A stretch of 64,000 bases of DNA from Halisarca cf. caerulea (taxonomy: Eukaryota > Porifera > Demospongiae > Chondrillida > Halisarcidae), in NCBI GenBank assembly GCA_963170055.1, contig CAUJGJ010000040.1, forward strand, positions 1 through 64,000, written 5' to 3'. Made by a program: the position numbers and the translations under genes. The notes beneath the pieces were generated by a model that saw nothing but the letters and a program-made list of their open reading frames with translations, searched no databases and was not told the origin of the DNA. Every line of letters starts with the position of its first letter. The first letter of the stretch is position 1. Positions 36,601 to 47,717 of the stretch are shown here, in pieces.

Positions 36601-39600
36601 GATTTGTTGCTCCCCAACTGAAGTCAGTCAATCAATTCATGTATGATCCATGGAATTGTGTATGTAGTTCTTACTGTTGGTGTAGGTAACAGCCACAACC
36701 ACAGCAGCCCTGACACCTCCTAACCAGATTATGCCTTCCTTTTCACCAAAAACATCCACACCAAAAGGGTTTCAGAAGACATTAGAAAGTAGTGTATTGT
36801 CCTCAAAGAAGAATGAAGTAAAAACTGTAAACCATTCTACCACAAAGGAAAACAGCGCACACAAATCTGACACTGTAAACAGAGTTAGTATTGAAAGAGA
36901 TTTTGAAGAAATTTCACAGAATGTACCCACTACTAGGGCAAAAGCTGCATCTTCTATTCCAAATCCTAGAGTGGCTACTGGCAGCATCTCTTGTACCAGA
37001 GGAAAGCTTGGGAGAAAGCAGACAGGGCCAATGTATGAACAAGAGCGTAAGCCACTGCAGAATATCACAAACAAGCAAAAGAAGCAACCCAAGAAAGCAG
37101 CAGCCCCTACTAGGTACGTACAGGACTTACGTAAGTCAATCTGTGGTCTAGTTTGCTAGCTACATACTGTATGTACATACATATTCTGTGAAAAAACTAA
37201 GGAATGATTTATCCACATACGTACGTATGTACGTACGTACGTTACATATGTACATACTTGTGTACATACGTACGTATGCACAGTATGTTCAATGCATTGT
37301 AGTTGTGTCATATATGCAGGCATGTACAGTACTATAAGGGTGCTTTTCATGTATTCTGATTTCACAGTTTGGCTGGTGATACGGTGGAAATTGAATTAGA
37401 TGTTGTGCAAGATTCAATGCCTATTGTAGAGAAAGCTCCGAAGAAGCAAACTAGGTCAAGGAAGGTAATGAAGTTTGTACATATTATGTAGCATTTATGA
37501 TACAAATTGACTCAGCTAAAGTTGTGCAATGCATACACATAATAATAAATATATATCTACAATAATATACACTGATTTAGCAATGTCTTCTAATGCTGAT
37601 GATAGAATATGAAAGGAAAGGCCAAGCATGCTCCTGTGAAGCGTCCTCATTCACCAGGGTGGATTTTAAATTCAACTTCTCGTTCTCTTGCAACCGCTGG
37701 ATCAGCCAATGTGTCAAGAACCTCTACCACTGGAGATCAAGATCCATACCAGTTTGACAGTGATGATGGCTGCATGGAACCTTTGCCCAAAAAGGCACCA
37801 AAACTCCCTCCGAAATCCTCCAATAAGTGGCATGAGAGAGACACAGTTGTCAAAAGTGCAAAGAAAGTTTACAGTAATAAAGTATGTACATAGATCGATC
37901 CTTCTTGACTGGGATTGGGACATGTATGTACATCAGTGCTTAGTGGGCACATACGTACGTGCAATACATGAATATAAACTGACGACATAGCACAGTATGC
38001 ACATGCTATTACTCAATGGTGAATGATATGTACGCAAACAATAATTTACCTCACTTTGGTCCATTTTAACCCAACCAATCTCTGCCTGTGTTTGGATATT
38101 TTATTGTGTGCATTACTTCTGCTCTCATACCACAATGCACTGTACTATCTTGTTATTTCTTGTAATGTGTACCCAGGGGAAAGTGCAGAGATCCTTTGAT
38201 CAGTCCATTCAACAGACATCCTTTGTTAGTTCACTTGCTAACAGTCCACCAAAGAGAGAATCTGTCAAGCTGAACAAAGTGAAACCAAAGGTACCGGCTA
38301 CTAAGAGCTCACACAATGGAAGCAAGTGGAAGATATCCATGCCAGCTCTGTCAGAAGGGGAAACTGAGAGCCTGTCAAGCAACACCACAGATGATGTTAC
38401 ATATATGCCTACCGGAGAAAGATGTGCTAAGGAACTCAATTGCAGTAGAGAACTCACAGAAAGAAATAACCAGAGAAGTAGTATTGGCAGCAGAAATAAA
38501 AGAAAGGCTAGTGGGAGCTTGAATCAAGGAAGGAGGAAACCAAGCAAGCCTACTGCAAAGAAACCTCAATCCTACCTCAAGCCATTTGTATCTCCTGCTG
38601 AATCGCAAAAACTGGAATCATTTACTCCTGAACCCTCACCTGATGAGGCGAATATTCAGCCTCGTACAAGGAGTATGATGAAGAAAGAGAATAGTTGTAA
38701 GAACGTTTCCAGTTACCTGTTGTCCCTTCCTCCATCTGCCTGTGCTGGTACTGAGTTACCTGACAGGCCTTTTCCAGGCACAGCTAGCTACAAGGAAGGT
38801 GTTAGTGAGATCATAAGTTTGCCCTATCCAGACATCTGCTCCTACGACACAAGCAGAGATCAGCAGGAAGTTGACCTTGAGACTCCTTGTGTTAACATGT
38901 ATGCTAGCGATAGCAAGTCACCAATAGAGGAAGGGCAGCCACAGAAGGAAGTAGACGTTAGTATGTGTGATTCACCAGAGCAAGTGGAGAATATGGAAGA
39001 TATCACTTTGGAATTCGCAGCACATTGCAATGTAAGTACTGTAGACTATGTACATGTATGAGCTACGTCTGTTACATGAGCTACGTCTGTTACATGAGCT
39101 ACGTCTGTTACATGAGCTACGTACGTCTGTTACATGAGCTACGTCTGTTACATGAGCTACGTCTGTTACATGAGCTACGTCTGTTACATGAGCTACGTCT
39201 ATTACATGAGCTACGTCTGTTACATGAGCTACGTCTGTTACATGAGCTACGTCTGTTACATGAGCTATGTCTGTTACATGAGCTACATCTGTTACATAAG
39301 ATACGTCTGTTACATGAGCTATGTCTGTTATGTAACATAACAATTTGTAAAAATATCATGGCTTTTCTATTCCTTGGCTCTAGAACATCATAGCCCAATC
39401 AGAGAGAGGTGTAACGGTTAACAGCCCACAAGGAGGATATGTACCGGTATGTATTGTGATTTGTATTGTACTTCATGTACGTACATAGACTCCCACAATT
39501 TATTTGCTACTTTTGTGGTGATCTTTGATCTCCTTTAGACCTACAGCAGTAAGTTAACAAAGAAAGTACTAGGTACTGATAGCAGCGCTAGGAAGAGGAA

Positions 39601-42600
39601 ACCAGAGGGTTGTACAAGGCAACACTTCAAGAAGACAAGAAAGACCAAGAACACAGACACACCTCTGACTTGTCCCATAGAAGTTCCTGCAACTCAAGAT
39701 GATGATAGCAACGTCAGCATAATATCAGGTACACACAACCATGTATGTGTTTTCACACCTACGTACACTTACATATGGATACTATAATTTTGTATACGTA
39801 TGTACCATATTTTACAGTGTATAAGTCACACCTCTGTATAAGTCGCACCTCTGTATGTATAAGTCACACCTCTGTATAAGTCGCACCTCTGTATGTATAA
39901 GTCACACCTCTGTATAAGTCATACCTCTGTATAAGTTGCACCATGGTTTTAAGCAGCATTATCATTTCATCAGCCATAATGAACTACTTGGCGCATAAGT
40001 CACACCTCATATTTTGCCAGTTAAATTTAGGTATCAAACTGCGACTAATACCCCAGAAAATACAGTATACAGTTTGTATGTGTGTCTTTAGTACAATGAC
40101 ACCTGGAAGGTGTGAATTTGGTGTGAATTTGCCAATTCTTCATACGTACGTATGTACATTGTCAAATACACAAATGTACTAACTGTGATGAATTGCAAAT
40201 GTACATACTGTAGCATATTGAGTAACTGAATGCTTACATCCATATGTACATATTCATGTACATAACAAGATGAAGATTTTATGCCCCTTTCTTACCAGGT
40301 CCTTCATGTAAGGATGATGCTGTATGCATCGGAAACAGTTCTCCCCAAGTACACACGGCATTTGATCACGCATCTCTTCCATCAGCAGGTACAGTACATA
40401 TGTACAGCATATCGTCACACTGAGATGAGGTGCAAATACCGTCATATGTATGCATACATATTGTGTGCACAAGGCTCTGGTTACTCAGCTGTGCTAGTAT
40501 GCTTCTAGTAATCCTCATTTATATTCTCATGTTTTAGATTCACCGCACAGCTCTTCAGAGTCCTATATGCCTCCTTCTGAAGGTCTGAGGTGTGTGAATG
40601 CTGTATGATCATTTTTGATTGCACATACATACATACAGTACGTATTTGCACCAGAAGTAAAGTAAACAGCAGAGGTTCTTACTGCTGCTTGTTTGTGTAT
40701 ATTTCCTATGTTTGTGCTGATGGTTTACCCAATATATGTAAATTGCATCCATTCACTAACAATCAGTCTTATTAGGCAGGGGATCCCACTTACTGTAACT
40801 CAGCTGACACCTTTCAGATGAGACTTAGTTGCAAATAGAAGTACATATACGTACAGTATAATTAAGTAATTATAGAAAGTGGATTTTTGTTTAGAAATTG
40901 TCTCTCATGTGAAAATGGAGCAAAGCCATGTATTTACACAGTCACATAAACGTGTGTTGCACAATTCAAGAAGGGGGTGGGGCAACTCTCCCTCCCCATA
41001 TTGAATGAATCACTGAATTTTTTTGAAATTACTCAATCAATGAACATCAATAATCAACAGTCCATGTGTTCCATGCTTATATGTACTGTATTATGTTCTG
41101 TATGTATTATGCACCTTGTCTCCTGAAGACACTTTCAACAAGTATCTCGAAGTCCCTTCACTGGTTTGTCCAAGAAGAGGCCTGTCATAGTGAGTCCTGA
41201 ACAACATAGCGTATTTACTATCGATGTTGTGAATAATACTACTGAATGCATGCTCATCAATGTGCAGGAACAAGATAGCATGATGCAAGTGGTCAGAAGT
41301 ACTACCAAGACAGCCCACAAGCATGCATCCAAGTTGTGGAGACTGCACTCTGGAGAATGGTACAGTGTGTATGTCTGTGGGTACTGTACCTGCCTACATG
41401 TGACCTTGCAAGTACCATATATCCGGAAACATTGGCGATCATTAAATTTGGCGATTTACACAAGATCAGGCTGTAATTTAATATTGGCAAAATTAAATTT
41501 GGTGGTTGCACAGCAAGGACAAAGCATAGTGAGTAGGTCCATGCAAATTTGGTGATATAAATTTGGCGATTTTGATCCTGACTGCCAAACGGCCAAATTA
41601 AAAATGTCACCAATGTGTACCTGAACAAGCCCAAGTGGGCGAAACGTTGAACAGTGTGATTAATTGTTGCCAAATTGTGACATGTGTTATCTGTCCAAGA
41701 TAAAACATTGCTAAGGCAAAAGCCAATTATTTTCATGTTATGACTTATCTGAACACATTACTTAGCTCCTAGCTAAATGCGGTGCTGTCATGGCTGTACC
41801 TGCTGCACCTGTTTCAGCAGCCTTGTTAGTGGATATCTTTGTACCCATAGTGCAGTATTGTGCACAAGCATACATACACATACGGAAAGGGTAGTACAGA
41901 CAACCACACATTCTCAATATGCCCATGATATTATGATTCTGTGCTCCCATATCCTTAACCATAGCACTTCAACTAATGCTTGTGGCATACCATTTGTCTG
42001 CAGGCGATCACTAGTGGAAAGATACTCCAAAGACATATTCTCTGTTGTGTCTACCATAGAAGAGGATGTGGGAACAACTTGCAGATCACTCAGTGGAATC
42101 CAGAAGACTATTGTATGTATATATTGCAGGTTGAGTACCGTACACTGTATATGTGCTGCATAGTGCACTACATCTGCACATTGTCAATGAGTAATTGTAT
42201 GCAATACATGTATGTACGTAATATGTATGTACATAATTTGAATCCCAAATGCAAGTGACCATCCCCATAATCCTATGCATTTAATTTAATGGTTCATACC
42301 TACATCTCTTATGCTTTGTATACAGTCAACTGCAGAAAGTGAACATCGGAAGTTTCTTCATTCGTTAACTATCCAAGAGGATAGGTGAGGATGTGCAATT
42401 GTGCCACCTAAATGCATACATGCATTCCTCTAGTGAAGTGACAAATTTACTTTCACCTTCAAGGTTGCAAGATCTCACTGAAATGCAACAGGCATTTGGG
42501 AAAGACTGGAAGAAGGCAGGTACTGAGCTGTCCCATAAAAAGGTGAGTTTGCTGGCATGAATGACCCCATTTGGATATGGTTGGAAGTTTATGGCTCTAT

Positions 42601-43087
42601 TCAAATTGAATGCAATTCTATTTGATTTGATGGCTCGATTGTGGTGCACACATTTGCAAGGGATATCTGAGACTTCATACACAATGAGCTCTCAAGCTTA
42701 AATTGGAAAGGGAGCAATATCATCAAAAAGCTGCAATGACATCAAAACTTTGTTTTCACTGCTAATATGAAAGATTATCTACAATGTCACTGACAGTGTC
42801 TCTAATAATTATCATAGATACCTACGTGTGTGATGCAATTAATTTTATGCACATATTACATACTTTTGTACATGTCTCAAGGCTGCTATTACCAGAGGAT
42901 TACGAAAAGATGTAGACATCGTCCTGAAGGAGTTTTCAGCCAAATCTGTGAGCTTTTCTGTCAAACAATGTGTAGCAATCGTCAGCCTAGCTATACTTGT
43001 CATGTGACATCTTTCCTCCCCCAGCAACAAGAGGGTATGGACAAGATAAGACATTCAGTTCAAAGCTGGCTGATGTTGAACTTGTAA
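28997..43087 (+). CDS. SYCP2: Synaptonemal complex protein 2 (SYCP2)-like
   Basis: Meiotic chromosome-axis protein. Exons: 28997-29056, 29589-29726, 29816-29948, 30105-30196, 30269-30358, 31013-31101, 32151-32189, 33048-33061 (14-base microexon, tentative), 33120-33262, 33348-33388, 33772-33817, 33907-34008, 34331-about 34528, 35735-35893, 36032-36385, 36545-36640, 36686-37113, 37368-37464, 37606-37881, 38177-39031, 39384-39446, 39539-39728, 40299-40388, 40538-40582, 41143-41359, 42004-42112, 42326-42384, 42464-42542, 42882-42947, 43025-43087. About 1,476 residues (human 1,530). The N-terminal armadillo-like domain (DYELQ...LLEAVFRL in human order) is followed by the Spt16M-like domain (FWVDFNFGSKSLSCYV; VFGKMLLS; YTPVCRVSPEP). 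Then comes a long basic, Ser/Lys-rich disordered middle with an acidic DPYQFDSDD motif, and a C-terminal helical region ending WLMLNL. One junction (34.5/35.7 kb) does not keep phase with GT-AG borders. Confidence 0.87.
29269..29488. mobile_element. About 220-bp TIR MITE in SYCP2 intron 1
   Basis: Left end AAGGTAAAGGGGGGTAATTT plus GGAACAC, and right end inverted AAGGTAATGGGGGGTAATTT plus GGAACAC, form a TIR of nearly 30 bases with one or two mismatches. A second GGTAATTTGGAACA copy lies just inside the left end. No transposase. Confidence 0.85.
30375..30715. repeat. (GT)n microsatellite abutting a SYCP2 donor
   Basis: More than 300 bases of GT repeat with TACGTA interruptions, including an internal duplication of GTATGTACGTATGTGTAAGT. 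It begins almost at the exon 5 donor at 30359, which itself reads GTGTGTATG. Confidence 0.95.
31320..31519. mobile_element. 200-bp TA-flanked MITE in SYCP2 intron 6
   Basis: Left end CAGGGAAACCTCTGTTAAAG and inverted right end CAGTGAAACCTCTACAACG, with TA at 31318-31319 and 31520-31521. It contains several internal relatives of the end (CCTCTGAAATAAGGACACCTC), typical of the CAGTGAAACCTCT family. Confidence 0.8.
34860..35175. repeat. Possible SINE-like element in SYCP2 intron
   Basis: GGAGTTCGAAC at about 34951 matches a pol III B box, and the segment is more GC-rich than its surroundings with an open frame on the minus strand. No cloverleaf or clear A box, so this is a weak call. Confidence 0.25.
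39060..39336. repeat. 18-bp tandem repeat in SYCP2 intron
   Basis: About 15 copies of GAGCTACGTCTGTTACAT starting 29 bases after the 39031 donor and ending about 48 bases before the next acceptor. The unit is divisible by three and leaves open frames on both strands (SYVCYM on plus), but splice sites place it outside the coding sequence. Confidence 0.9.
39805..40065. mobile_element. TA-flanked MITE with end-derived tandem repeats
   Basis: Left end CCATATTTTACAGTGTATAAG and inverted right end CTGTATTTTCTGGGGTATTAG, with TA on both sides. The phrase GTATAAGTCACACCTCT, which includes the left terminus, is repeated about six times with variation (39825-39940), and one further copy lies near 39998. 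The family with ends like this (GTATAAGTCGCAC) is widespread in animals. Confidence 0.75.
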
Positions 43088-45103
43088 CTGGTCTACAGAG
43101 AGATGTACTGTACTGTTGCCATGTCATGTTACACTGTGCACATACTGTATGTACATTTACGGTTAATATGCAACTGACATGTGCACATACCCGTCTAGTA
43201 TGCACAGAGCATTTTAACCACATAACAGTTACAGTACAACACTTGTAGTGTATGTAGACTTTTTATTGTATATGCCCATTACAGCATATTGTGTGTGTAT
43301 ACCTGGTACAGTATGTACCAGTACATTGAAAGGATGCTGAAACAATTATAATGATTACTGTGATACTTTTTGTGAGGTATTGTATGTTAAGATATTGAAA
43401 AGTTGTACAATATTATGCATTGCCAATTAGTAGTATATGGATTAAGATGGCGGTGACCACATGGTGGTAAGAAGTGAAGACGATCTGATGTGTAACTCCA
43501 AAGAAATGATTCACCCACATACACAGTCTGCTTGAGGGAGAGAGTATAAACTCAAAAAGTATGAGATGATTTTGGAGGATTGACTATCCCGGAAGATGAA
43601 ATGGTCTTTGGTGATTTAAGGAAGACCCCTTCCCCTGATCAATTGACCCCCCACTCGCAACTAGTGATTACAGGGGCACATTGCATGGTCAGCTGAGTTT
43701 TGTCCTCTCTGGCCTGCCAGAACCCACAAACAGTTTCTGGACTGGGGAATTCTGTGACCTGGCCTTCAAACCTTCAATCTATTATTGTTGCATGCATGTT
43801 TTTTGTAACTATAGTATTTGGCAATAATATGATATTACATCAATGACATATATATCTATTTACTGCAGCAATGTATGTAGACTCAAGCAGACTGCATGTG
43901 TATATATCAATTAAATGAATAACTTACAGTTTCTTTCAATTAAATAATAATACTGCATGAGAAAATATTTTGGGACTGGATAATCGTAGTGCGTCAACTG
44001 NNNNNNNNNNNNNNNNNNNNNNNNNNNNNNNNNNNNNNNNNNNNNNNNNNNNNNNNNNNNNNNNNNNNNNNNNNNNNNNNNNNNNNNNNNNNNNNNNNNN
44101 NNNNNNNNNNNNNNNNNNNNNNNNNNNNNNNNNNNNNNNNNNNNNNNNNNNNNNNNNNNNNNNNNNNNNNNNNNNNNNNNNNNNNNNNNNNNNNNNNNNN
44201 AACATCATGCGGCACGACCTCTAGCATTTGTGAAACATGCATTACATACACTTAACTTGTGACATTGTTATAAGTATTTATGAGTAATATAGATTCTCTG
44301 GGTTATACGTATTCTATATAGTATACAGAGAGTCTATGGCATGAGTGATTCAATTTGTATATCCAGTTATATAATAGACATCCACACTAACTCCAGCAGC
44401 TCGAGATACAGCAATCTGGACTGGGGAGAAAACTACAGTGAAGAACTCCACACATGCATTGCATGACCTTTTATATATCATTTAATCTATGTAGTACAGT
44501 AATATAGTGCGTTTGTGTTGAAATGGCCACTGTGGGTTGTAATGGGGGGAATTTTTGAATGGGTCAAATTCAAATTTGGTAGGGTGTACAACCCTGAAAT
44601 TTTACACAAGGATGCAAAATAGGTTATATTTTCAAATTTTACGACAAAATGGTTACCATGGTAATTCCTGATTGCGCAATGGACAACATTCTCAAGAAAC
44701 CACAAGAATGCAAACTTTATAAGAAAAGTCTGAAGTCATTGTAAACTTTTAGTTTTTCTATTAATATTAGAAAACTACTTATAATCCTCTACAATTAAGT
44801 GGAGGCAATTTTTTGAAAACCTTGCTTCAAACTTGAATACGAGTCAATATAGTACACATGCGTGAAATACTCCCACAAAAGACTTCACCTCACACATTAT
44901 CAGTGGAATGGAATGAATGTTTTTAATATGAAGTACAATACAATACCTACAAACGTACATTGGGTTTTTATGGAAAAAGAAGTCACACATGGAGAAATTT
45001 GATGTCTCAGTTATAATAAATATTTAAATATGCGCATATCATTAATTATATACATAGTCAAAGTAAATCAAAATACACTATCTCAGTCATGCTAAATGTC
45101 ATG
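43088..45103. other. Intergenic region with assembly gap
   Basis: Downstream flank of SYCP2. Contains the N gap at 44001-44200. No exon recognised; the remaining sequence is AT-rich and unique as far as can be judged by eye. Confidence 0.5.
44001..44200. other. Assembly gap (200 N)
   Basis: Exactly 200 undetermined bases. The round length suggests a placeholder or estimated gap, so the distance across it is not reliable. Confidence 1.
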
Positions 45104-45810
45104 TTATACCCTACTCTCCAACTCTGGCACCTTCCTGTGACTACTGTATGCCTTCACAACAACATCTGCATCTGTACCTGTGTTTACTTCTTCATTTGTA
45201 TATGCTCGCATGTAGTCTCTGCTTTTACGAAAATATTTCCTTATGTTGTCTAGTGTTACATTGTTAAATGCTGGTGTGATTATATTTTGTAGTCCTCTAA
45301 ACGTATAGTCACAGTGTTCCCTAGCATATGCTTTGGCTAATCCCCATACTCGCTCTATAGGATTAAGTTCAGGATGAAATGCTGGAATAAATAATATTCT
45401 GTGTCCGTGCCTTGCAATCTCCCTCGCCACCCTTGATTTTTCATTTTTAAAATCTTCAAATGTGTTTAACTCCCTTATCATGTCTTCCTTCTTCATTCCA
45501 TGTGTATTTACTCCTCGCTCCTCCAGTACCCTCTTCAGTCCCTTTGGTGTACCGCGTTCATCTTGCATGTGCTGTATCTTAGGTATTCCATTTACAACTA
45601 TAGGTGAATTCCTCATCTTGTATGATCCCCCTGGATGTACATTCATTTTATGTGCTAATAAGGTATCTTTTGCATATGCTCTATGGTTGCTAGACTGATC
45701 AAATATCCAAACTACATCAAAACGTTCCTCTGGGTATTTAAAATTTACTATCTTTGCTACCTTTTGCACCTGAGCTACAAAATGATCGTTAGTTCAATAT
45801 CCATCAGCAT
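45104..45810 (-). pseudogene. DDE-superfamily transposase, 5'-truncated with nonsense codon
   Basis: The readable frame (45104-45769, 221 residues) matches the C-terminal part of DDE_3-type transposases: VVWIFDQSSNHRAYAKD (second Asp), KGLKRVLEERGVNTHGMKK, ARHGHRILFIPAFHPELNPIERVW (final Glu). The KGLK-LEERG insertion followed by P-x-FH-ELNPIE is characteristic of a DDE group common in fungi and invertebrates. Homology continues upstream through ADGY-stop-TNDHFVAQVQ, where TGA replaces the expected Trp codon, and ends at about 45810-45830 where the 104-bp satellite begins. The N-terminal half with the first catalytic Asp is missing, so it cannot be active. Confidence 0.8.
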
Positions 45811-45832
45811 TAGCTCCTATATATCTGTGTAG

Positions 45833-46918
45833 TGTTAAATATGCTAGTGTTAAGACCAATATTTGGCACTAGCACCACGCACATTCCCAGTGGACACACA
45901 TGAAGTTTCTGAAGTGCTGTGGGCGTATTTGTGTACTTTTGGATATGCTGGTGCTAATACAAATATTTGGCACTAGCACCACGCACATTCAAAGTGGACA
46001 CACATGACGTTTCTGAAGTACTGTGGGCATATTTGTGTAGTGTTTGATATGGTGGTTCTAAGACTAATATTTGATACTAGCACCACGCACATTCGCACAC
46101 ATGAAGTTTCTGAAGAATTGTGGGCATATCTGTGTAGTGTTAAATATGCTGGTGTTAAGACCAATGTTTGGCATTAGCACCACGCACATTCCCAGTGGAA
46201 GCACATTAAGTTTCTGTAGTGCTGTGGGCATATTTGTGTAGTGTTGGATATGCATGGTGGTTTTAAGACCAATATATTTGCCCCACGCACATTCCCAGTG
46301 GACACACATTAAGTTTCTGTAGTGCTGTGGGCATATTTGTGTAGTTTTGGATATGGTGGTTCTAAGACCAATATTTAGCACTAACACCACGCACATTCCC
46401 AGTGGACACACATGAAGTTTCTGAAGTCCTGTGGGCATATTTGTGTAGTGTTGGATATGCTGGTGCTAATGCCAATATTTGGCACTAGCACCACGCACAT
46501 TCCCGGTGGACACACATGAGGTTTCTGAAGTGCTGTGGGCGTATTTGTGTAGTGTTGGATATGGTGGTTCTAAGACCAATATTTGGTACTAGCACCACGC
46601 ACATTGTAAGTGGATACACATGAGGTTTCTGAAGTGCTGTGGGCGTAATTGTGTAGTGTTGGATATGGTTGTTCTAAGACCAATATTTGGTACTAGCACC
46701 ACGCACATTGTCAATGGATACACATGAAGTTTCTGAAGTGCTGTGGGCGTATTTGTGTAGTTTTGGATATGGTGGTTCTAAGACCAAAATCTGGCACTAG
46801 CACCATGCACATTCCCAGTGGACACGCATGAAGTTTCAGAAGTGCTGTGGGTGTATTTGTGTAGTGTTGGATACGCTGGTGCTAATACCAATATTTGGCA
46901 CTAGCACCACGCACATTC
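45833..46918 (-). repeat. 104-bp satellite, inverted left arm (about 10 units)
   Basis: The units read CACCACGCACATTCCCAGTG here, i.e. the reverse complement of the main array. Units are more diverged from each other than in the right arm (deletions near 46095 and 46280), as expected at an array edge. The arm directly abuts the transposase remnant. Confidence 0.95.
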
Positions 46919-47551
46919 AGAAACTTCATGTGTATCCACTGGGAATGTGCGTGGTGCTAGTGCCAAATATTTGTATTAGCACCAACATATCCAATAGTAC
47001 ACAAATACGCCCACAGCACTTCAGAAACGTCATGTGTGTCCACTGGGAATGTGCGTGGTGCTAGTGCCAAATATTGGTATTTGCACCAGCGTATCCAACA
47101 CTACACAAATATGCCCACAGCACTACAGAAACTTAATGTGCTTCTACTGGGAATGTGCGTGGTGCTAATGCCAAATATTGGTCTTAACACCAGCATATTT
47201 AACACTACACAGATATGCCCACAACACTTCAGAAACTTCATGTGTAGGAATGTGCGTGGTGCTAGTACCAAATAATAGTCTTAGAACCATCATATCCAAC
47301 AGTACAAAAGTACGCCCACAGTACTTCAGAAACTTCATGTGTGTCTACTGGGAATGTGCGTGGTGTTAGTGCCAAATATTGGTATTAGCACCACCATATC
47401 CAACACTACACAAATATGCCCACAGCACTTCAGAAACTTCATGTTTGTCCACTGGGAATGTGCGTGGTGCTATTGCAAAATATTGGTCTTAACACTAGCA
47501 TATTTAACACTACACAAATACGCCCACAGTACTTCAGAAACTTTGTGTGTG

Positions 47552-47717
47552 TCTGTAATGCCGTGAATGGTCCCCTGCCGTAAGTTGTCCCCCTATCGTT
47601 TCATCAATACTAAACCCCAACCCACCCCTAACCCTAACGCCTCGACGGTACAGAGTTTGTATCCGATAAGCGCCCATGCCGGACAACTTTTAGGGGGGAC
47701 AAGATTTGGTGTGACAT
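47552..47717. mobile_element. Small insertion inside the satellite
   Basis: A non-satellite segment interrupts one unit (GTGTGTC before, GTCCACTGGG after). Near its ends are GTAAGTTGTCCCCCTA and, inverted, ATCTTGTCCCCCCTAAAA, an imperfect TIR, so it is probably a MITE. It contains CCCCTAACCCTAACG, which by eye resembles telomere repeat, but only two units are present. Confidence 0.65.

Noticed and set aside
47620..47640. Interstitial telomere
   Set aside because: Only about two CCCTAA units, inside what looks like a TIR element; too short to call.
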